Source of the DNA: Zopfochytrium polystomum
Taxonomy: Eukaryota; Chytridiomycota; Chytridiomycetes; Chytridiales; Chytridiaceae
Direction of reading: 5' to 3'
DNA length: 64,000 bases
Assembly: GCA_025765615.1 (NCBI GenBank)
Contig: JAIVFJ010000008.1
Coordinates: 434,001 to 498,000 of the forward strand
In this document: positions 8,520-16,579 of the stretch, piece after piece
Layout of the letters: every line of letters starts with the position of its first letter
How positions within the stretch are numbered: the first letter of the stretch is position 1
Made by a program: the position numbers and the translations under genes
The notes under the pieces: generated by a model
Told to the model about the DNA's origin: nothing
What the model saw: the letters and a program-made list of their open reading frames with translations, nothing else
Databases searched by the model: none

Positions 8520-10238
8520 TCCCTACAAGATAAAACAATGGCAGACACACCCACTAGGGATGCCTCACAGGCTTCTCCACCTCCAGAACCACCTCCACCA
8601 GAACCACCTCCTCATCACCAACATTCACGTTCACCATCACCTGACAACTCAGCCAAGCGTACGCGTTCTGGGCAAACCTACCTCACAAGCACAACATGTC
8701 CCGACCCCCAAACTCGTGCAGAAGCCATGTTGGGTAAATGGTCCAAGGAGTGGATTGCAGCAGAGCAGACTGAGATCGATGCCCTTCGCACTTTAGCAGC
8801 CTTTGAAGTTGTGGAACGGCCCACCAACATCAACGTCGTGCAGAACAAATGGGTCTATAAGGTCAAACTTAAACCAGACGGCAGCATTGAGCGCTTCCGT
8901 GCACGGCTTGTGGCTAAGGGCTTCACTCAACGTTATGGCATTGATTTTTGGAATACTCACTCTCCTGTTGTCCGAATCAACAGTCTTCGTTGGCTCATTG
9001 CCATGGCGGCTGCAAACAACTGGCACACTGCTATTGTCGACATCAGCAACGCGTACCTGAACAGCATGCTTGATGTGCCCATTTACATGGAGCAGCCAGA
9101 TGGCTACCGCAGTGATGGCAAGGTATGGCTACTGAAGAGAGCTGTTAATGGTATCAAGCAAGCCGGCCGGTGTTGGTACCAAGAACTGATTAGCCACCTG
9201 AAGTCGAATGGATATCAGCAAAGCACAGCAGACCCCTGTATCCTCTTCCGTCAAGTGGATGGAAAAGTCATTTTCATTGCCATCTATGTTGATGATATTT
9301 GTTTCTTTGGGGATTCTGGGGAGATCACCTTTGCCATCACACTGCTAAAATCTCGTTACAAGCTCCGCGAAATAGGAACAATCAAAACCATCCTCAATAT
9401 GCAACTGGAACACCGCCACAACGGAATCTTCTTGCACCAGAAAGCCTATATCAAGGAATTACTTCAACGCCATGCCAACACTATCAACAATCGCACTGCA
9501 GTAACTGCCCTTCCCAGTAGTCTCAATCTTCACCCACGTGGGATCGACGAAGCAGCTGCAGACCAGAGACTGTACCAGGCAATCCTTGGCGGCATCAACT
9601 ACCTTGCAACACACACGCGGCCAGACCTTGCCCCAGCAGTTTCCTACCTTGGTGCCTTCAGCAAGGACCCTAGCAAGCAACACATGAAGATCCTTATTCG
9701 GGTTCTCGAATATCTCAACAGTACTAGTGAGTATGGTTTATTCTATTCTTGCAACTGCACAGATATAGCCGGTTACTCCGATGCTGCCCATGGTGTCCAC
9801 TCAGATGGGAAATCACAGCTTGGCTACTATGTTCTATTTGGAGGAACAGCTATTAGTTGGACATCTGTTCGAAGCAGCACTGTCATGCTGTCACCGCAGG
9901 AAGCTGAATATGTAGCGGTGTCTGAACTGGGACGAGAACTTAAGGCACTGTCCCAACTCTATTCAGCACTTCAACTTCCGTCTCCCACTCCTCTTGTCAT
10001 CTACACTGACAACAGCGGTGTGATCAACCTCAGTTCAAATGATCTTTACACCAATCGGTCAAAGCATATCATGGTAAAGTATCATTATATTCGAGAACTT
10101 GTGAAACAAAAAGTAGTACGGCTTGAGTGGATTGCTGGAGGAGAACAGCCTGCAGACTATATGACGAAATCTCTCTCAGCTGCTCTCAGTGAATACCATT
10201 TGAGTCGTATTGGCCTTTGTTTCTTCTCTTTCCTCTGA
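8520..10238 (+). CDS. copia-1 Pol C-half: reverse transcriptase and RNase H
   Basis: Open from 8520; the first ATG is at 8538. After a Pro/His-rich linker comes copia RT (NKWVYKVKLKPDG, RARLVAKGFTQ, VDISNAYLN) with the active site YVDDICFFGD, then RNase H (GYSDAAHG ... SPQEAEYVAVSE ... VIYTDNSGVINL) and the terminal ADYMTKSL motif. It makes cDNA from the element RNA. It is probably read as part of Pol after removal of, or readthrough past, the upstream insert. Confidence 0.92.
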   Translation, partial: SLQDKTMADTPTRDASQASPPPEPPPPEPPPHHQHSRSPSPDNSAKRTRSGQTYLTSTTCPDPQTRAEAMLGKWSKEWIAAEQTEIDALRTLAAFEVVERPTNINVVQNKWVYKVKLKPDGSIERFRARLVAKGFTQRYGIDFWNTHSPVVRINSLRWLIAMAAANNWHTAIVDISNAYLNSMLDVPIYMEQPDGYRSDGKVWLLKRAVNGIKQAGRCWYQELISHLKSNGYQQSTADPCILFRQVDGKVIFIAIYVDDICFFGDSGEITFAITLLKSRYKLREIGTIKTILNMQLEHRHNGIFLHQKAYIKELLQRHANTINNRTAVTALPSSLNLHPRGIDEAAADQRLYQAILGGINYLATHTRPDLAPAVSYLGAFSKDPSKQHMKILIRVLEYLNSTSEYGLFYSCNCTDIAGYSDAAHGVHSDGKSQLGYYVLFGGTAISWTSVRSSTVMLSPQEAEYVAVSELGRELKALSQLYSALQLPSPTPLVIYTDNSGVINLSSNDLYTNRSKHIMVKYHYIRELVKQKVVRLEWIAGGEQPADYMTKSLSAALSEYHLSRIGLCFFSFL

Positions 10239-10498
10239 TTCATTTTTTCTATCTGTGAAGTTGTTTTCTTCTTTGTTCTTTTTCATTACTTTGACTCATT
10301 TTCTTTTACCTCTGAAGTTCAATATGTGCCCCCATCCATTTTTGCTAGTGTGGTCTGTCCTTTCTGTTCTGCCATCCGATGGCCAGTCATACCTGTTTGT
10401 GATTCTTCTTTCTCCGGTGTACGGTTTCCTTAAGTTGACTATGGCTTAAGGTTTTCCTCCGTGCCGGCCTTTGCTCCTGCCCACAGCTTAGGGGGGAG
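10239..10498 (+). other. copia-1 3' untranslated region and polypurine tract
   Basis: T/C-rich sequence after the RT stop. The run AGGGGGGAG at about 10490-10498 directly precedes the 3' LTR and is the expected primer for plus-strand DNA. Confidence 0.75.
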
Positions 10499-10737
10499 TG
10501 TTAGTTTTGGGTCTTTTGGTGTAAGCAGTGTGCAGGAGCTTTGACCTGATACTGCTCTGCAAGGATGACTTGCAGCATTTTGCAAGTGATGGTCCTTGTA
10601 ACAGTTTTGTATAAAGACAAACACAAGACTGACAGAAGCCAAGATCAACCCCCCACCACCACCACCTTCAGTAGTGTACTCCACCCATCACCACAGCAGC
10701 ACAACCCATAGACAATCCAGCCCAACGAAATCTTTCA
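10499..10737 (+). mobile_element. copia-1 3' LTR
   Basis: 239 bp, by eye identical to 4219-4457, followed by the target duplication GTTCC. Confidence 0.93.
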
Positions 10738-11378
10738 GTTCCCAGCCCTGACAAGTTCACTGGGCTGGCCAAAGACCTTAGGAACTTCATGGCCACTGTG
10801 GAGAATGTCATCCTTCTCCAACCTTCAAGATTTCCCAGTGAGCAAGTCAAGGTTCTTTTCACAAGCACCCTCCTGTCTGGTCAAGCTCAATCATGGTACA
10901 GATCTCTCCCAAGCACACCCACCACCCTGCAAGAGCTCTGGGAGGGGCTGGAAGCTACCTTTGGTGACCCCTACGCATCTTGGACAGCAAGATCCAAGCT
11001 CAAGCATATCAAGCAAGGAAAGCAATCTTGTGTGGCCTACACCAACCAATTCAAGCAACTAGCCAGAGACTCTGGATACAATGATGCAGCTCTGATGGAG
11101 CTGTACCATGATGGTCTCCATGAGTCTATCCAAGACATGCTCTCCCAGTCTCTGCACATCCCTGAGACCTTGGAAGAGTACATTCTCCTTGCCATCAAGA
11201 TTGACAACAGACTCTACTCCAAGAGGCTGAAGCAAAGACAAGTAGGAACTACATCAAGACCTACCCCAGTCCCTCAAGCTCTTACAGTTCCTGAACCCAT
11301 GCAAGTGGATGCAGTTGAGACACTTCCTAAGGGTCCTCTGAGCCAAGAGGAGAAAACAAGGAGGGCCCAGCAGGGACT

Positions 11379-12974
11379 GTGTTTCTACTGTGGCTCCAAG
11401 GAACACACTGTCAAGGACTGCCCAAGGAAGAAGCACCCAAACTCCCAGGTCCAGGCTCACTGAGGGGCAATTCCCTGGACCCTCCTCCAAGCTGCCCCTG
11501 TTTCATCACCACCACCAGCACCACAAACATCTCAGATTCCAAGCCCCACCAACTCACCATGGATGTCAAGATTCAACTCTCACCCAAGTCAACCATCACA
11601 ACCAAGGCCCTTATCAACTCTGGATCATCCTGCAACATCATTGATGCCACCCTTGCCAAGTCTTGTGCCATTCCCACCATCAAGAAATCCACACCCCTCA
11701 AGGTCCACTTTGCCAATCATGCTCTGTTCAAGGAAATCAGCCATGAAACCAAGCTAAACCTCCACATCCAAGACTTTCCACCATCCATGGTCAACCTGGA
11801 AGTATTGGATCTTGGCTCACCCACATTCTCTGTCATCCTGGGATTACCATGGCTGCAAGCCCAGAACCCTGCCATTGATTGGGTCACTGGTCAAGTCCAA
11901 CCTCCACCAATTGGAACAGTCACCCAAAACTCAAGTCAAGCCTCCAAGTCTCATGCTCTCAAGTCCCTGATTCAAGGTTCTCAGCCTAGTATCCAAGGTC
12001 AACGACAAATGACAGCTCCAGTATCAGCCTGCAGCTCACAGATCCCAGCCAAGATTCAAGTTTCACAGTTCACAGTTCATAGTCAAGATTCCAGGACAGC
12101 TCATAGAGCTCACAGTCATGGCCAAGTCTGTAGTTCACAGAACCCACAGTCAAAGATTCAAGTACCACAGTTCACAGTCCAAATTCAAGATTCAAGCTCC
12201 ACAGCTCACAGTCTTTGCCAAGAACAGAACCCTCAGTCAAAGATTCAAGAATCACAGTTCCCAGTCAACAATTCAAGCCCCACTGCTGATGAGCACAGAA
12301 GGACAGACCTTGCACCTGAAGGGGGAGATGGTTTCACCCCACCATCCAAGACACACCTTTCACTGCTTCCTGACAGTGTGTGGGCATATGCTATTTCCAA
12401 GGACCCCAAGCCTCACAAGATTCAAATCAGCCAAGAAGAGGAAAAACTTGAGATGCTCAAGACAAGGCATGATGCAGCAACAGCTGGACACCCAGGAGAG
12501 CACAAGACATATGAGCTTGTTTCCAGAGACTTTTACTGGCCGGGCATGAGGAAGAACTTGCAGACCAAAAGACCAAGTCCCAAGCCAGACAACCTCAAGT
12601 TGGGACCTTTCAAGATCTTGGAGCAAATCAATCCAGTCACCTTCAAGCTGGATCTCCCTGCATCCATGAAGATCCACCCAGTTTTCCATGTCAGCCTTTT
12701 GGAGAAGTTTGTGGCCAACTCCATTCCAGGCAGAGTTGTTCCTCCTCCTCCTCCAGTTGAGGTGGAAGGTGAAGAGGAATTTGAGGTTGAACAAATCTTG
12801 GATGCCAAGTGGTTTGGAAGGACACTCAAGTTCCTTGTTAAGTGGAAAGGTTACTCAGATGCTGACAACACCTGGGAACCTGAGTCAAACCTCACTCACT
12901 GCCAAGACCTTCTGCTCGAGTTCAAGACCAGGTACCCCACCAAGTTGCAGAAGAGGCCTAAAAGGGGGAGATGA
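11379..12974 (+). CDS. gypsy-1 fused Pol remnant: protease to chromodomain
   Basis: One uninterrupted 531-codon frame in the -1 frame relative to gag. Protease is present (ALINSGSSCNIID; N-S-G replaces the D-S-G seen in gypsy-2), followed by Ser/Gln-rich repeats. It then jumps to the RNase H-integrase linker (TDLAPEGGDG), part of the integrase zinc region (AGHPGEHKTYELVSRDFYW), and the C-terminal chromodomain (FLVKWKGYSDADNTWEPE). Two deletions removed RT-RNase H and the integrase core. The second joins at the 8-nt homology TGAGGAAG. The fusion stayed in frame. A chromodomain directs integration towards modified chromatin in autonomous relatives. Confidence 0.85.
   Translation: MFLLWLQGTHCQGLPKEEAPKLPGPGSLRGNSLDPPPSCPCFITTTSTTNISDSKPHQLTMDVKIQLSPKSTITTKALINSGSSCNIIDATLAKSCAIPTIKKSTPLKVHFANHALFKEISHETKLNLHIQDFPPSMVNLEVLDLGSPTFSVILGLPWLQAQNPAIDWVTGQVQPPPIGTVTQNSSQASKSHALKSLIQGSQPSIQGQRQMTAPVSACSSQIPAKIQVSQFTVHSQDSRTAHRAHSHGQVCSSQNPQSKIQVPQFTVQIQDSSSTAHSLCQEQNPQSKIQESQFPVNNSSPTADEHRRTDLAPEGGDGFTPPSKTHLSLLPDSVWAYAISKDPKPHKIQISQEEEKLEMLKTRHDAATAGHPGEHKTYELVSRDFYWPGMRKNLQTKRPSPKPDNLKLGPFKILEQINPVTFKLDLPASMKIHPVFHVSLLEKFVANSIPGRVVPPPPPVEVEGEEEFEVEQILDAKWFGRTLKFLVKWKGYSDADNTWEPESNLTHCQDLLLEFKTRYPTKLQKRPKRGR
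11436..11481 (+). promoter_or_regulatory. gag-pol -1 frameshift signal, gypsy-1
   Basis: CCCAAAC at 11436-11442 in gag reading phase C-CCA-AAC, a 5-nt spacer, then GGTCCAGG (11448-11455) able to pair with CCTGGACC (11474-11481). It is the same as in gypsy-2. Confidence 0.75.
12962..12970 (+). promoter_or_regulatory. gypsy polypurine tract
   Basis: AAGGGGGAG, four bases before the 3' LTR; the matching tract in gypsy-2 is at 20162-20170. It is the expected plus-strand primer. Confidence 0.7.
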
Positions 12975-13272
12975 TGTTATGAATCACCCTCTGGAAACCT
13001 CTGGAACCTTCTTGAACATTCCTTCATGGAACCTTCTGGAACCTTCTGGAACATTCTTTGCTTTCCTGACTTGTCTTGTTGTCATTGGTATCATTGGTAT
13101 CATTGTATTACTAATTGCTCTTTCTTTGAGTCTTGACAAGGAAGACTCTCAAAAGGTATAAAAGGGGGATGGGGGACCTGTCCCATCCCTCAAGTGAATT
13201 ATTGTTTCCAATACAATCATCACTCCTCTCAGTTCCTTGTCTGCCTTGTCCTGTCCTGCCCTGTTCCTGACA
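12975..13272 (+). mobile_element. gypsy-1 3' LTR
   Basis: 298-bp family-B LTR with a shorter heat-shock-element array (about 13003-13057), followed by the target duplication GGCGC and the continuation of LINE ORF1. Confidence 0.93.
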
Positions 13273-13705
13273 GGCGCCATCCAAAACCTAAATCAGCGAG
13301 TCACCACACTGGAGCCACTCACTGCACAATTTTGGACAGCTGCCTCACTGCAGTGGACACAACCACCCAGCTCCTCAGCTCTCGCCTCCAGACAATTGAA
13401 GAATGGTTGAAATACAATGACCCAATTGATGAGGACCTTGACGACTGTTCCTCCGCTGAACCTTCTTCTACTACTACTGTCCCAGCTCGATCAGCTGTCA
13501 CCACACACCCAAGCTCCAGTTCCTCTTCAACTCCTCCCAACAGAACTGTCCCCAAACCTGCCCCCAAACCTGCCCCCAAACCTGCCCCTAAACCTGCCCC
13601 AAAAACTGCCTCAAAAACCAGGAACACTGCCTCAACTTGACCAATATTCTTATTGAGTCTTTTGTGAAAGCCCCTTTGCGACTGATATCACTCTTATTTC
13701 TTCAA

Positions 13706-13730
13706 AAAAAAAAAAAAAAAAAAAAAAAAC
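13706..13730 (+). repeat. A tract between LINE ORF1 and ORF2
   Basis: About 25 consecutive A residues, 43 bases before the ORF2 ATG. LINE copy 2 has the same tract at about 59069-59094, so it belongs to the element and is not a 3' tail. Confidence 0.85.
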
Positions 13731-13772
13731 AGAGACATTATTAGCAGGACTTCCTGCACCACTTAGTCAACT

Positions 13773-15227
13773 ATGTCAACTAGCCCTGTGTCTAGCACAC
13801 CACCACCCCTCCCTCGCTTTGCGACTTGGAACATCCGTCGTGCCTTCCCCACCAAGGCTGCATCTATCTTCCACTGGCTCAATCACACCAAAACCACCAT
13901 CCTTGTCATTCAAGAAACTGGCTGCTCTGACACAGAGGCCACCCACTCCATTTGTCACATCACTAGGAATTACAAAGGTTTCTTCATATCCTCCACCCCC
14001 TCCTGTCACGCTGGCGTTGGTTTCATCATTTCATCTTCCCTGGCACCACACATCACTGACGTCTCAGACTTTGGAACTCGTGCCATTGCCCTCACCTTAT
14101 CTTTTGCTCGACGCTCCATCCTCCTGCGAAATATTTACTGGCCTGCTGACCCCCAATCTGAGGAACTCCCTGACTTGCAAAAATGGTGCAACTCTCTTGC
14201 CTCATCTGACTCCACCTCACCCCACCAAGCCTACTGGTTTGGTGACTGGAATGCCATCACTGACCCCCTTGACCACTCCACCAGAGCCCCAACACCTACT
14301 TCCCGCCATGGGTTCCTCCCCACCCTCTCCCTGAAAGGCTTTGTTGATTCCTTTCGACACCTGCACCCAGACTTACCCTCTTACACACATACACTGCTGG
14401 CTCCTGCTCCTCTTGTTTGGACAGCATTTGGCTCTCACCACCTGCTCTTGACTACGTTACTGAAGCTAACATTTCTTCTCCACTTGAAGAGCCCCATCTC
14501 ACTGACACTTCAGACCACCTCCCCTTCAACATAATTCTTGCTTCCTCCCCCTTCCACACTTTTCCCTTCTCCCCTCTGCGCTGGCAGGTCATCAAACCCA
14601 TGGAAGCTTCAGAAGAGCAACTCGACAATTACACATCAGCCGTCTCAGTTGAGCTTGCCTCCCTCTCAGCAGCCCTTGCAGCCTTGGACAGCATTCTCCT
14701 CCCCTCCAAGCTTGAGTTCCTCCATTCTCCATCCCTACCCTTTAAATACCCCTCCCCAGAACGTGCATCACTCCTCGTCAGCCACCTTGACACACTCTCC
14801 ACATCATTTCACAAGTTGCTGCTTTGGCTTGGCAAAAAGTTCCTTCCTCACAAGGGAACTTCCTCAGCAGCGCCAAAGATAGATTGCCACACCAAACCAT
14901 TTCTTGTTGCACATTGGAAACTCTTTCCTCCTCTGTTCCTCCTGCACCTCATGGTCGCTCTCCTCCCCAAGCCCATCCCATTTACTGGCTCTCCCACCAT
15001 GAATTTCTCTTTGATCATCAATCTTGTATCAATTTTTCCTCCCTCCTTCGTGGCTTCATCCCTCAATCCTTTTATGACTCCTTATTCTCACATGATAACC
15101 CTGCTGCCTCTGTCCTTAAAACCCTTGTCACCGCTTTCCATCAGCTCCTTCTTGATGCCCATCGACTTATTTTTATCCCCCGTTGCGACAACACTATCTC
15201 TTGGGAGAAGTCAAAGTCCATCAAGCC
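13773..15227 (+). pseudogene. LINE ORF2, endonuclease part, copy 1
   Basis: Begins MSTSPVSSTPPPLP, then apurinic-type endonuclease motifs: FATWNIRR, IQETGCSD, GDWNAITDPLD, DSIWLSPPALDYV and the catalytic TSDHLPF. Copy 1 has two extra bases near 14390, which shift the frame before DSIWLS, and another shift near 14810 before the linker AWQKVPSSQG. Gypsy-2 interrupts at 15228 before the RT domain. The enzyme nicks target DNA for target-primed reverse transcription. Confidence 0.82.
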
Positions 15228-15597
15228 TGTTATGAATCACCCTCTGGAAACCTCTGGAACCTTCTAGAACATTCCTTCATGGGACCTTCTGGAACCTTCT
15301 GGAACATTCTAGAACATTCCTTCATGGAACCTTCTGGAACCTTCTGGAACCTTCTTTGCTTTCCTGACTTGTCTTGTTGTCATTGGTATCATTGGTGTCA
15401 TTGGTATCATTGGTATCATTGTATTACTTATTGCTCTTTCTGGAACTTTCTTTGAGTCTTGCAAGGAAGACTCTCAAAAGGTATAAAAGGGGGTGGGGGG
15501 ACCTGTCCCATCCCTCAAGTGAATTATTGTTTCCAATACAATCATCACCCCTCTCAGTTCCTTGTCTGCCTTGTCCTGTCCTGCCCTGTTCCTGACA
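15228..15597 (+). mobile_element. gypsy-2 5' LTR
   Basis: TGTTATGAATC to CCTGACA. HSE pentamers lie at 15256-15355, TATAAAAG at 15482, the likely start AAGTGAATTAT at 15517-15527, and the complementary primer-binding site at 15600-15610. Confidence 0.92.
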
Positions 15598-15599
15598 TC

Positions 15600-15610
15600 A
15601 TAATTCACTT
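15600..15610 (+). promoter_or_regulatory. gypsy-2 self-priming site
   Basis: ATAATTCACTT, the exact complement of 15517-15527, in the same place as in gypsy-1. Confidence 0.75.
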
Positions 15611-15637
15611 CACCCTCTCCTACTACTCTCTGCCATC

Positions 15638-16561
15638 ATGTCTGACCCAAACAACACCTTCCCTGATGCAACTGCCTTCCAAGCCTTGATGGACCAATTA
15701 CAAGCCCTTTCAAGACAGACACACCAACTTCAAGAACAAGTCCTTCACCAGCAGCACCAGCTTCAACAACCACTTCACCAACAAGAACATCAAGCTCTTC
15801 CCCTGCCCCAAGCCAACCAAGCAAGAGAGCCCAAGGTTCCCAGCCCTGACAAGTTCACTGGGCTGGCCAAAGACCTTAGGAGCTTTATGGCCACTGTGGA
15901 GAATGTCATCCTTCTCCAACCTTCAAGATTTCCCAGTGAGCAAGTCAAGGTTCTTTTCACAAGCACCCTCCTGTCTGGACAAGCTCAATCATGGTACAGA
16001 TCTCTCCCAAGCACACCCACCACCCTGCAAGAGCTCTGGGAGGGGCTGGAAGCTACCTTTGGTGACCCCTACGCATCTTGGACAGCAAGATCCAAGCTCA
16101 AGCATATCAAGCAAGGAAAGCAATCTTGTGTGGCCTACACCAACCAATTCAAGCAACTAGCCAGAGACTCTGGATACAATGATGCAGCTCTGATGGAGCT
16201 GTACCATGATGGTCTCCATGAGTCCATCCAAGACATGCTCTCCCAGTCTCTGCACATCCCTGAGACCTTGGAAGAGTACATTCTCCTTGCCATCAAGATT
16301 GACAACAGACTCTACTCCAAGAGGCTGAAGCAAAGACAAGTAGGAACTACATCAAGACCTTCCCCAGTCCCTCAAGCTCTTACAGTTCCTGAACCCATGC
16401 AAGTGGATGCAGTTGAGACACTTCCTAAGGGTCCTCTGAGCCAAGAGGAGAAAACAAGGAGGGCCCAGCAGGGACTGTGTTTCTACTGTGGCTCCAAGGA
16501 GCATGCTGTCAAGGACTGCCCAAGGAAGAAGCACCCAAACTCCCAGGTCCAGGCTCACTGA
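15638..16561 (+). CDS. gypsy-2 Gag
   Basis: An intact 307-aa protein. Residues 1-65 are Gln/His-rich and probably helical. The retrotransposon gag/capsid region follows (LSGQAQSWYRSL, LWEGLEATFGDP, ALMELYHDGLHESI). One CCHC knuckle CFYCGSKEHAVKDC lies near residues 283-296. It forms the particle and packages RNA. The start ATG follows the primer-binding site by 27 nt. Pol follows in the -1 frame through a frameshift signal at 16534. Confidence 0.93.
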   Translation: MSDPNNTFPDATAFQALMDQLQALSRQTHQLQEQVLHQQHQLQQPLHQQEHQALPLPQANQAREPKVPSPDKFTGLAKDLRSFMATVENVILLQPSRFPSEQVKVLFTSTLLSGQAQSWYRSLPSTPTTLQELWEGLEATFGDPYASWTARSKLKHIKQGKQSCVAYTNQFKQLARDSGYNDAALMELYHDGLHESIQDMLSQSLHIPETLEEYILLAIKIDNRLYSKRLKQRQVGTTSRPSPVPQALTVPEPMQVDAVETLPKGPLSQEEKTRRAQQGLCFYCGSKEHAVKDCPRKKHPNSQVQAH

Positions 16562-16579
16562 GGGGCAATTCCCTGGACC
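16534..16579 (+). promoter_or_regulatory. gag-pol -1 frameshift signal, gypsy-2
   Basis: Slippery heptamer CCCAAAC (16534-16540) sits in gag phase as C-CCA-AAC. After a 5-nt spacer, GGTCCAGG (16546-16553) pairs perfectly with CCTGGACC (16572-16579), giving an 8-bp GC-rich stem and an 18-nt loop. The gag stop TGA (16559-16561) lies in the loop, and pol reads on in the -1 frame as APKLPG. This is the standard X-XXY-YYZ design. Confidence 0.8.

Larger units (their letters stand above)
4219..10737 (+). mobile_element. copia-1: Ty1/copia element, full length
   Basis: 6519 bp with 239-bp LTRs at both ends that look identical by eye, and the perfect target duplication GTTCC (4214-4218 and 10738-10742). 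Internal order is gag, protease, integrase, RT, RNase H, which is the Ty1/copia order. Identical LTRs point to a recent insertion, yet pol has a stop at 7727, a frame change near 7860-7950 and a 498-nt insert at 8022. Confidence 0.93.
4016..11463 (+). pseudogene. gypsy-1 gag, split by copia-1
   Basis: The N-terminus (MSDPNNTFPDATAF, then a Gln/His-rich helix) reads from 4016 to 4218. The copia-1 insertion interrupts it. The capsid and zinc knuckle (CFYCGSKEHTVKDC) resume at 10738 and end at TGA 11461-11463. Apart from the insertion the two parts match the intact 307-aa gag of gypsy-2, so the gene was whole before copia-1 arrived. Confidence 0.88.
3578..13272 (+). mobile_element. gypsy-1: Ty3/gypsy chromodomain element, internally deleted
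   Basis: Bounded by LTRs 3578-3975 and 12975-13272 and flanked by the perfect 5-bp target duplication GGCGC (3573-3577 and 13273-13277). The empty site is seen in LINE copy 2 near 55485. Copia-1 is inserted in its gag. Compared with gypsy-2 it lacks RT-RNase H and the integrase core, and keeps gag, protease, an integrase fragment and the chromodomain. It is therefore a non-autonomous derivative. Confidence 0.92.
2296..13640 (+). pseudogene. LINE ORF1 (zinc-knuckle nucleic-acid-binding protein), split
   Basis: Starts at ATG 2296 (MSSPPPSMFF). The first frame runs into a stop at 3064-3066, but the convincing continuation (SIYDLEAIQYEF, then FVFTTHAL) lies in the -1 frame from about 2900. It carries the knuckle CRRCGNSNHTSQSC (C-x2-C-x4-H-x4-C) followed by a Pro-rich and helical segment. 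Gypsy-1 interrupts at 3578. ORF1 resumes at 13273, changes frame again near GCACAATTTTGG, and ends at 13640 after PKPA repeats. LINE copy 2 carries both frame changes too. ORF1 proteins bind the element RNA. Confidence 0.7.
1889..15227 (+). mobile_element. Tad-like LINE, copy 1 (interrupted twice)
   Basis: Homology with LINE copy 2 (from about 53650) starts near 1889. The element has a 5' repeat array, an ORF1 with a CCHC zinc knuckle, an A tract, and an ORF2 that begins with an apurinic-type endonuclease. Gypsy-1 (3578-13272) splits ORF1 and gypsy-2 cuts ORF2 at 15228. The reverse transcriptase part is not seen anywhere in the window. ORF1 with a zinc knuckle followed by endonuclease-RT is the layout of fungal Tad/I-group non-LTR elements; the clade assignment is inference. 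Confidence 0.8.

Noticed and set aside
13319..13627. Gly/Val-rich minus-strand open frame (GAGLGAGLGAGLG)
   Set aside because: It is the antisense of the PKPA repeats in LINE ORF1 and recurs at 55530-55859 for the same reason.
13706..13730. A tract as the 3' tail of a LINE insertion
   Set aside because: It lies between ORF1 and ORF2 in both copies, followed by the same ORF2 start, so it is internal to the element.
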